Positions 55,344 to 64,000 of a stretch of 64,000 nt of DNA are shown here, in pieces (position 1 is the stretch's first letter; every line of letters begins with the position of its first letter). Both the position numbers and the translations under genes were made by a program. The stretch is from Chondrus crispus. Its lineage: Eukaryota; Rhodophyta; Florideophyceae; Gigartinales; Gigartinaceae. The notes below the pieces were generated by a model. The model searched no databases. It was not told where the DNA came from and worked only from the letters and a program-made list of their open reading frames with translations. The stretch is from NCBI RefSeq assembly GCF_000350225.1, contig NW_005178644.1:187004-251003 (forward strand). The letters run 5' to 3'.

Positions 55344-58300
55344 ATGGATTGGGAAAAAGAGATTGACTTGTCATACATCGACGATAACAAGCTCCGTGGC
55401 CACGTGATCGAGATGCTCCGTAAGCCTTCGAGTCTGTGGAGCGGTGCGCTTGGAACGATCCAAGCCACAGAGCACCGCATTCCCCTCGAACCGGGAACGA
55501 AACCGATTCGTTCTATGCCCTATCGGAAGGGCCCGGCCATGCGCGAAATGGTCGCGAAGGAGGTCAACAAGATGTTGAACGCAGGGGTTATCGAACCCGC
55601 GAGCACCGAGTGGGCGTCCCCGGTGGTGCTCGTACCGAAGAAAGACGGCTCTCTTCGGTTCTGCGTGGACTACCGGCGCCTCAACGCGAATACTGCAGCG
55701 GATTCGTATCAGTTGCCGGGTATGGACGACTGCATCGACTCGTTAGGAGACGCAGCCGTCTTTACGACGTTGGACTGCAATTCCGGTTATTGGCAGATCC
55801 CGGGCGCTCCGGAGGACCGGGATAAGGCTACCTGCACGACACATATGGGTACGTACCGCCATTTGCGCATGCCGTTTGGATTAAAAGGGGCACCGGCCAC
55901 CTTCCAACGTGCCCTCGATATCATACTCTCCGGAGTCCGCTGGCAAATATGCCTCGTCTATCTCGATGACGTCATCGTGTTCTCGCGTACGGACGCGGAA
56001 CACGCAAGGCATCTCGATACCGTCTTGAGCTTGTTGCGGAGTGCCGGCATCTCCCTCAAGCTCAAGAATTGCAGCTTCTTCCGTCCGAAGGTGCACTACC
56101 TGGGGCACGTTATATCCCCAGGTAAGTTGAGCGTGGCTGATACGGCAATCGACGCCTTCAAGACGTTCACGTTCCCGAGGACGCTGACGCAGGTGCGCTC
56201 GTTCCTCGGGGCGTGTAACGTGTATCGTCGCTTCGTCAAGGGCTTCTCGAAGATTGGCCGTCCGTTAACCGATATAACGCGCAAGGACTCGGATCACGAT
56301 TTCGATAACCCAACGGAGGTTCAGCTTCAGGCTTTCGAACGCCTGAAGGCGGCGATGATCTCCCCGCCGATCCTCGCGCTACCACGGTACGGCCGACCGT
56401 ACCTGTTGGACACTGACGCCAGTGCATATCAACTCGGGTGCACCCTCCTACAGGAGCACGACGAGCCAAACGATTGGCGCCCCGTTAGGTACTAGTCGTA
56501 CTCGCTAAGCGATAGCGAACGGAACTACAGCGCTACGGAGCGTGAGTGCTTCGCCGTGGTGTGGGCCGTCCGCACACTGCGGCCGTACATCGAAGGAACC
56601 AAGTTCACCGTCCGGACGGATCACGACGCCCTCCGATGGCTCATGTCCCTCACGGAGAGCTCGGGAAGACTCACCCGGTGGCGGCTACGTCTGGCTGAAT
56701 ACGATTTCACCATTCAGTACCGCCCCGGGCGCGTGCATCAGGTGCCCGAGGCCCTGTCACGCCTCGTGTCGCCGATGACCCTCGCCTCACCGTCGAGGTG
56801 GATGACGACATTCCCACCTTCGACGGGGGCACGACCGTTCGAGACGTATCGAATGAGCTCGTGGACCACGCCTGTACCGCGAGCTGTGATCATCAGGCCG
56901 TCCATGTCTTCGTAACGACACGGAACCAAGCCGAAGCCCGAACAAGGCCGCGCGTACGGACGCGCGACGAACCGCGAGGCGACGACGAAGCCCCCGCTCT
57001 CCAAGGACCCAATTCGTTTTGGGAGGAGAACGACGAGTTCGACGCCGCCGACATCCAGCGCGCCGAAGACCCCGAGGCTGGCGTGCTCGACTCCCGGGTC
57101 GCCCCACAGCAGGACGACCTTCCGGCCCCTCTTACGATAAAGGAGATAGCCGAGGAGCAACGCGTGGATGACTTCTGCCAAACCGTTTTGGCACGACAGT
57201 CCGAGTCTCGAGACTCCGCGTTCTTCGAGGACCACTAAGGGGTGCTCAAACGGAGACACCCCTTCGATCCTGATACCGTATAGGTGGTGGTGCCTCGGAC
57301 GCTCCGCGCCAGGCTCCTTCGCCTGTGCCACAACCCGGCCATCGCGGGGCACCCGGGCCAGAATCGTATGTACTACGCACTTCGACGCGAGTACTACTGG
57401 CCCCACCTCGCTGCAGACGTGGCAGCCACGGTGCGAGGGTGTCGGACCTGCGCGATGAACCGGGTCAAGCTGAGGAAACATCTCAATCGATTGAGATTGT
57501 TCCCAGCTACGAGGCCTCTCGAGAGCCTCGCCATCGACATCTTGGGGCCGCTCCCCAAGACGAAGACAGGAAAACGATTCCTGCTCGTGATTACGGACCG
57601 CTTCAGTAAGCTGACGCAAGTCGTTGCGCTCCGCACGATAACAGCGTACACGGTCGCAGTTGCGTTCTGCGACTCGTGGGTGTTCAAGTATGGCGTCCCT
57701 CGCACGTTGCTTTCGGACAACGGCCCTCAGTTTAATGCCAAGTTCTTCCACAGCACGTGCCGTGTTCTGGGGATAACGAATTTGTACACTTCGGCGTACC
57801 ATCCCCAGACGAACGGGCAAGTCGAGCGATATAACCGAACAATCGCCTCGATGCTGAGGAACTACGTGGGTGAACACCAGGACGACTGGGATGTGTACGT
57901 GGGGCCGCTTACGTATGCGTACAACTCCCACGTACATCGCACCACACGCACCACGCCGTTTGAGCTCGTGCTCAGCAGGCAACGTGCCGAGTTCCTCAAG
58001 ACCTTGGACTCGACTATCCAGAAGGCCTACGGGAGCCTGCGTCGGACGCAGGCTCGCTACAAGCGCGACTTCGATAAGCGCATACGACGTATTAATTCCC
58101 GGCTCGGTCCCGGAGAATACGTATATCTGAACCCCACCGATGGGGGGAAGACATCAAACAAGCTCGCCTCTCCGGCTGTCGGACCGTACCGAGTTCTCGC
58201 GAACGACCAGCGCACCATCACGATCGATCGTGATGGGGTTACAGAGCGCGTCTCCGCAGACCGCTGCGTCTACGCACCCCCGCCGGCGAACGCGCCCAGG

Positions 58301-58558
58301 GCGAGCACGACTACCCCCGAGGACCTTGCCCACAAGGTCACCAAGGGTACTCAGAATGCCGTCGAACAACTACTCTAGCATCGAGCCATGGAGGACGGAA
58401 CTACGGAGTTCCTCATCAAGTGGGCGGACTACGACCAACCCACTTGGACAGCGCGTACACACGTCCCCGAGGAGCTAGTGTCACGCTACGCCAAAAGACT
58501 CCGGACACGTACAGGTAGAGACCTCCTCTCTGAACTGAACGCGGACGTTCAGCCTTAA
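55344..58558 (+). pseudogene. pol: Chromovirus E3 pol: RT, RNase H, integrase, chromodomain
   Basis: RT has [20 protein letters not shown] and YLDDVIVFSR. RNase H has DTDAS, then a TAG (56493-56495) exactly where E1 has Trp of GFWSRT. Integrase follows with an HHCC zinc site (LCHNPAIAGH ... CRTCAMNR), AIDILGPLP, LSDNGPQF and NGQVERYNR. A chromodomain closes the frame (EFLIKWADYDQPTWTARTHV, 58379-58558). Damage: TAG 56493, a frameshift near 56775, TAA 57236, TAG 57281, TAG 58376. The TAG at 57281 faces Gln in E1 (CAG to TAG). The element is well past activity. Confidence 0.92.
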
Positions 58559-59824
58559 GGAGGGGGCCCCCAACTGCCTCGGGGCGGTTTAATCAAACCG
58601 CTTCCTGACGGTCAGAACGAATGTCTCACTAGAGGAACAGAGGAAACGTACCCAAGTCAAGCCGTATTGACTCCTCAGACGCCGAAGATGCAAGAAGTTG
58701 GAGCAAGGCAGCACGAACTGCCTGAAAAAATGTAGGGCCTTCGTACCGACCGAAGATACGAGGGCCGCACAGAGTTCGGGGGAAGGCAAATATCCCTCTC
58801 GGATCCGAAGGGTTCGACGCCCTCTCACTCGGGGTCGCCGGACGTTCGGTTCAGTCCAGCAACCTCGAACTGAGACGTCCAACGAACTCGCGATCACTCA
58901 CAGTAGGGCAATTATTGATGGAGGACACCGAATCCCCCGGAGAGCGAACAACACCGTGGAGCCACGATCGCACTCCTGCTCCGACCTGAATAAAAGGGAT
59001 CCGAATCCCTTGCCTCTCTACGGGTGCCTCATGGAGCTGCGCCAACTGGCGCGAAAGATAAGACAAACCGTTTAGTCTTACGTAAACAAGGTCCTGGAAC
59101 GACGAGCAGGAGCGAGGAGAACACGTTTGGTCCCCAACAGCGCCCCAGAACACAAGGCCACCGGGCAGGAGAGAAGGACGTCAAGACGTATTGACGGACG
59201 AAGCCCAATTTCGCGACGCCGTAACACCATGCCGTACGTACTGCCCAGACAGGAACGTTCCTCGTAAGGACGGACTGAACGAGGTTAGGCGACATCGGCC
59301 GCGGGGTCGCTGGATAGTTCGATTAGATGCGTCTGAGTGCGTCGGTCCCTTTGCGGAGGACGCTTCGATATCCTACCCCCGCGCGAAAGGCAGACGGGAA
59401 CGAGAGAGAAGAAAGCGCCACGTAGTGGCAGAGACGCGAAAGGCGTCATCGCGGTGGGCATGGCCTCGAAGGGCGCCTGGGTTCGTGTCGGTTCGTACCG
59501 CTACGCGACCACAGGGGGAGGAGGTGCGCACGAACAACGGCCACCCCACTGTCACGGTAATATGCCAAAAGGGGCACCGCCTGGCCTCAGAAAATGGTTG
59601 GGCTGCCAATGAGCAGTCCACGGATGATGCACTGCTGTACAGTGCTCCGGCTGCCGCCGCGAGCAACACGGAAAAATAAGGAAAAATAGCCCCTACTGTA
59701 CCCGCACACGGCGCGACACGTGTACGCCCGTGCCTCACATTTAACACACAATGGGGAGAGACCAAGGGACGCGCCGCGACCCGCTGGGCAGTTTCAGTTA
59801 TACACGTGCCATGCGTGTGGTCGC

Positions 59825-59854
59825 CATCCAAAGTGTACGCGTACACTTTGGATG
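59825..59854. repeat. 30-bp perfect palindrome, third copy
   Basis: CATCCAAAGTGTACG followed at once by its reverse complement. The same 30-mer is at 43237-43266 and, with one mismatch, at 43161-43190 inside the E2 LTR. Confidence 0.92.
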
Positions 59855-61560
59855 ACAGCGGGGAGAAGGTGACACACGTGTCAAGCGCCGGCGCCCCGAG
59901 GATTTTAATTTTTGGGAAAATCTGGCATAGGAGGGACGCGCACCAACCGCGGCGTGTGTTGGAAAAATTCGCAAGAAATATTTTGGCGGGAAACATTTTT
60001 GGGGCAATTTTTTGGGGTGATTTGATCACGGGCATCGGGCAGTCGCTGGAGCTTGCGCTCACCAAGCGCCTCCCTGTCCGTCCGTCCGCGTCACGTGCTG
60101 TGTATACAGTACGACGCGTGCGGCGCGTGTCGTTGAAACTATCATGTTTTCCAAACTGCGCAAGCACAGTTTGGATTTTGTAACCTCCGCCGGCGCTGGC
60201 CTACTGCGCGCGCGCCCCCTCCTTCGAGCACCCACTTCTCGCTGCACCACCCGGCCGCGCTCTCAACCAGCGCGCCCCCTCCTCGCTGCGCTCATCACCG
60301 CCGGCCCGGTCTCTCTCCTCCCTCCTTCTGCGCGCGCCCGGACGACATCCGAGCTGAGACCGATCCGCTACCAGCGGGAGCGCGCGCGTCGTCGCTGCGG
60401 TTCACCGCACGCGCTGAAGCCGCTCCGCCACACACGCCGCCGGGCCCTCGCTGCCGGCCTTCCTCGCGCTGATGATGGAGCTACTTCTCGCGCCCTCCCC
60501 CCCTCCGCCGCCTCGTCGACCTTTCACCGGGACTCCGCGTGCGCCTCCAAGCCGTGCAGGGGGGGCGTGGATACTGTGGGACGACTGGCCCAAGCCGTCA
60601 TCCCGTCATCAACGGAGCACCAGACGGCCACAGTCGAGGTGAAGACAATCATGAGTGGCCCCCGCGCATCCGAACTTCCGCCGCCGACGGCGGAGGGCGC
60701 GGGGAGACGTGTTCCCCACAAGAAGCCTCCGTGACTATCCTCTGTCCACGCGATTGGGACTCAGTACCCCCTTGTCGCGCTGTACCCGCGGGCTGCGGGT
60801 TGCGTCGAAGGTACAACGCCCCTCCGGTAAAGCGGACTGCGAAACGCGGCTGCGAGCAGGCGAGCGGTTGCTAAAGCAACGGGACGTGGACTAACAACGG
60901 ACGGAAGTGCCAGAGAGCCAACTACGACGGTTCAGGAAGCGCCACTGTCGAGGACGCCAGACGGCGTCACGTCTCTCCCGTACGCGAGTCGGGATGGGAA
61001 CGGAAAACCGCACCAATCGCACGCGACGACGCCCCACGATGCCGGCAACGTTTGCTCTTGTCGCGATGCGTACGCGGAAACGAAGAGGGCCCGGGACGAC
61101 GCCGCGGATTATGACGAAGAGGACTACGACGCTAGCCCGAACCTCGATGAAACAAGACATTCCGATTCGTCGCGTGCTACGAGGCATGAGTGCGGGGCAA
61201 CGATGATTTTGCCTCCCGGTTGACGGGGCGAGACGGCGACGCCATGAAGTCGCGACGACCGCGAGAGTGTCAGTCAAGGAACGCCCGACGTTCCTCCGTC
61301 GTCAGACCCTTCTTCGCCCATGCGAGTCAACGGCCCCGCTTGACGAGAACGGGGAAACGAGCAAGTACCGTGCAGCCGAGCCCTCATGGCAGCCGAGACC
61401 CCCCCGCGCGAGGGGTGATATTGAGTCTTCGATGGCTACGAGGCGTCGACAAGGCTTAAAGAGGAGGAAAGGGGCACGGCCGAACGCGCTCCCGGACTTC
61501 GACCTGACAATCAAAGTCGGCAGGGAGCGCGCCAGAGCCAACTATAAGAACGTCGATGAA

Positions 61561-61686
61561 AAATGGCGCATGGCGACGACGACGCACGCCCGCGCAAGGA
61601 CCGACGAGAAGAACGTCGGTAAAGGATTGCGCGTGGCAACGACGACGCACGCCCGCGCAAGGACCGACGAGAAGAACGTCGGTGTG
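61561..61686. repeat. Direct repeat, two 63-bp units
   Basis: CGACGACGCACGCCCGCGCA and GGACCGACGAGAAGAACGTC recur at a 63-bp spacing; units begin at about 61561 and 61624. Confidence 0.85.
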
Positions 61687-61837
61687 GACAGGGAGCGAGC
61701 AACTTCGACAACGACGAGGGGTGAAGGAAAGAATGCCCTAAGGGCTTTACGTGGATTGGGGATCCGGACGAACGGACGAGCGGGCTTCTGCGAGGACGAC
61801 GGCAAGGACCGTTCAACGGCGCGGGCCGCAGGGCGGC

Positions 61838-63770
61838 TCAAGGGGGACTCGGTCCATAGAGTGTCGGGGGACAGTAACTGGGGTGACGGGGTAACCCTGA
61901 GCCCAACCCCTCCAGAGGAGGCATGGCTACCTCGTTATCGCGGCTCCAGCGCAGCTCCCCGCCCTCGAGGGCAGGGGTACGATGGGCCACCGGGGCCTCA
62001 CGTCCCTGATTTTCGTAAGGGTCCCGCAAAGTCGGACGCGACGCAGCCGGAGGCGCCTCGCGGAGACCACGCAGCGCGTCCCGCTCGGCACAGTACCGGT
62101 CCCGATCGGTGGTCGTCCGCTCGAGGACGCCGGTCTGCGTAGCCATGGCCTCGCGCACCCTCGTTAACTCGCGGCGCACGTGGCACAGTTCGGACATGTG
62201 CGAATCACGCTGGGCGGCGATGCCGCGAGCCTCCTCACCTCGCGCTAAATACCAACTGGCGAGAGTGCTAAGCAGTCTGTCTACTTGCCACGACAGGTCG
62301 CTCGCGTCCCCGAGGGCGCGATTAATACCGGTATGTCGCGAAGGTCGTCCCGACTGAGCGTCGAGCGACGTATCGTGGCCCAGTTCGTAACGACACCACT
62401 CGGTACGGAATTGAGAGGAGGTACTGGAGGAACCTGCGAGCTCACCGCCGGGCGAGGATCGCACACGGCTCCCGATAACTCGGGTCGCGGGTTCGTCCCT
62501 GCGAACGGATACGCCGGGGACTCACCGTCCAAATCTCGGTAACGCTTTTTCCTTGCCAATCGTGAAGCGGAGCCGACTCCGCCCCCGCCCCCAGAGGGCC
62601 TCGAGGAGGACACCGGGGGCCCCGGCCGCGCCACAAAGGCGTCTGATCGATGGTAATATGAGAGGAACGAAGACTGTATTCCGGTGGTAAAGTCAGTCCA
62701 GTGGCGAAGATGACGCTCTCCTGCGTCGCCCGCTCGATGCATTAATTCGAGGGCGAATGCGTACGTCCAGGGCACATGTTGGGTACTTCTTTCGAGGGGA
62801 TGGAGGGGTACGCTCGGAAGATCCCACGCGACTCTTCCCAAATGGGCCAACACTCCGATCGGCTGTACGAACACCCGCCCGTGTATGGATACTTCATTCA
62901 TGAAAGCATTCCCAAGGGCCAAGGCCCACTCCCTCTCAACGTTATGTATCAGATCGTCACGCGCGGGATGCCTCCAGTCCGCGCAAGCCACCCCGAAGTG
63001 CTTCAGGACATACCGGAGTAGGGGATGGACTCCCAACGAAGAGAGGGCCTCCCTCACCACTTCGGGGAGCCGCGGAAAATCGCTCGGGGACAGGCCTCCC
63101 TCGAAGGAGGCCGACGGAAATACATGTCCGTCTGCCTCTCCGCAGTGGCGATACGCCGCCCAGTCATGGGGAGCAATGGCGACGTGGTGAAGCCGCATCA
63201 GAGAACAGGCCGATTTCTGTAAGGCGACGCGTGCCTTCGAATAGGCAAATGGCCGAGGGCTCAGGTACAGCCCCGGGATCTTGGATAGGACGAACTCGTG
63301 AGGGGTCGACGGCCCCCGGTGGAGTAGATAGGTGGCCATCCGATCCAAATATTCCACCTCGTCCAAGCTATAGGCGAACGTGCGATCGCCGACGATCGCT
63401 GCGGGAATTTGGTACGCCACCCCGCCGCCTTCGGAGAGGAGGCGCCCCAACACGAGGGAAGCCTCCTCCTCTCTCCCTGCCTCATACACCTTACGGACGC
63501 GCAACAAGTCCGGTCGAAGCGACTCGCGCGTCAACAGTTCGCCTACAGTGATGCCAGAGCGGGCATACTGACACCAAGCGAACTGTAACCGGTCAAGGGG
63601 GAGCGGGGACGACCGCTCGAGCGGGACCCCAAACCACTCGGACTGAGCGTTGACCGCGTCTCCGTCCTGCCCCACGGTTCGAAGGGATCGCGCTGACGGT
63701 CCTCTAAAAGCTTGGCGTGGCCGCGGGCCGGCCTGCTGCCCCGCCAACGTGTCAGATGGGAGGGGCTCGC
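61838..63770 (-). pseudogene. Family X protein, antisense to E3, frameshifted and 5'-truncated
   Basis: The main frame 63747-62281 continues upstream without ATG to the junction near 63770, so the true start is lost. The conserved domain carries GDRTFAYSLDEVEYLDRMAT, HDWAAYR and ALGNAFMNEVSIHGRVFVQ, matching the 34706-36712 protein in sequence and order. A Gly/Ser/Pro linker follows. The coding signal then passes to the frame 62464-61838, giving a coiled coil (HVRRELTRVREAMATQTGVL) and a disordered tail. The shift lies in the 62281-62464 overlap. Because it lies downstream of E3 pol in opposite orientation, it may be an antisense accessory gene of the element, or an independent element next to it. 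Confidence 0.6.
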
Positions 63771-63782
63771 GCGTCTCGAGAA

Positions 63783-64000
63783 CTTGACATCATCGGCATC
63801 ACCATGCCCATCGTGAAGCATAGCTATATCGTGCGCGACCCGGCGGATTTGCCCGGTATGATTGCCGAAGCTTATTTTATCGCCGCAGAAGGCCGTCCCG
63901 GTCCGGTCCTGATTGACTTGCCCAAAGATGGTGCAAAACGCCCTGACAACAGATCGGCATAAATGGCGGCCTTATCCCAAGCAAAAACCCGAAATGGGGT
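63783..64000 (+). pseudogene. ilvB: Acetolactate synthase large-subunit fragment
   Basis: Acetolactate synthase (thiamine-diphosphate enzyme) makes the first intermediate of branched-chain amino acids. Residues read [20 protein letters not shown], then [20 protein letters not shown], a block highly conserved in bacterial and plastid-encoded enzymes (about residues 100-160 of about 590). After the Lys-Asp the frame should continue in the +1 frame with the canonical K-D-V-Q; one extra G at 63929-63931 breaks it and produces a stop at 63960-63962. Only the middle of the gene is present: the left edge abuts repeat DNA near 63775 and the right edge is the window end. Codon use differs from the repeats next to it. 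A contaminant join, a plastid insert or a transferred fragment are all possible. Confidence 0.8.

Larger units (their letters stand above)
58559..61837. other. Region 3' of E3 pol, no gene supported
   Basis: A purine run (AAGGAGGGGG, 58557-58566) could be a polypurine tract, but no copy of the E3 LTR follows. Many open frames on both strands reflect high GC. 59700-59900 holds ACACGTG motifs and a 30-bp palindrome shared with the E2 LTR. 60150-60700 is Arg/Pro-coding low-complexity. Confidence 0.4.

Noticed and set aside
59191..60734. Open frames of 160-260 codons on both strands after E3
   Set aside because: High-GC sequence gives long stop-free frames by composition. Residues are Arg/Pro/Ala-rich with no motifs and frames overlap on opposite strands.

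Overview
This looks like nuclear DNA of a eukaryote in a region packed with transposable elements. Evidence: three chromodomain-type Ty3/gypsy LTR retrotransposons, at least three CACTA/EnSpm-type (TNP2-like) transposase loci, few recognisable cellular genes and almost no introns. One decayed gene starts with a transit-peptide-like N-terminus and ends in a DnaJ-type zinc finger, which suggests a plastid-bearing host. A red alga of the Chondrus type would fit the retroelement load and intron poverty, but this assignment is inference and low confidence.

Layout. 1-9093: chromovirus E1 on the minus strand (gag, protease, RT/RNase H/integrase/chromodomain, PBS, 5' LTR); its 3' LTR is not in the window. 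9250-12321: broken TNP2-like transposase (TNP2-1). 12421-15346: a bacterial-type (beta-class) DNA amino-methyltransferase read into a SET domain, minus strand, damaged. 15633-16232: a solo LTR with a 5-bp target duplication. 17115-20627: an intact 1170-residue protein with a C-terminal 2-oxoglutarate/Fe(II) oxygenase domain, divergent from the methyltransferase. The two genes carry inverted copies of one 66-bp upstream element. 21006-22037: truncated member of a protein family that recurs at 39721. 24468-25048: 219-bp tandem repeat. 25588-29556: intact TNP2-like transposase (TNP2-2). 31031-33861: host-like genes (PRA1-like, plastid DnaJ zinc finger, coiled coil), mostly damaged.

34086-36712: minisatellite followed by an intact 668-residue protein of an unrecognised family. 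36761-39343 and 39721-41199: a divergent gene pair. 41719-43071: C-terminal half of a third TNP2-like transposase, cut by the 5' LTR of chromovirus E2 (43072-48604), which itself stops right after RNase H. 50563-58558: degenerate chromovirus E3 with 5' LTR. 61838-63770: antisense to E3, a damaged homologue of the 34706-36712 protein. 63783-64000: a bacterial/plastid-type acetolactate synthase fragment joined directly to repeat DNA.

How it may fit together. TNP2-1 sits beside a DNA methyltransferase-SET protein and a dioxygenase. Together they look like the parts of a transposon that carries its own chromatin and DNA-modification writer and possible eraser. KDZ transposons of basidiomycetes are known to travel with TET/JBP oxygenases, so there is precedent for the principle, but I do not know of this combination (amino-MTase + SET + oxygenase with a TNP2-type transposase). 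The family shared by 21006 and 39721 also occurs near TNP2 loci. Many of the elements carry nonsense changes at Trp or Arg codons, as expected from cytosine deamination.
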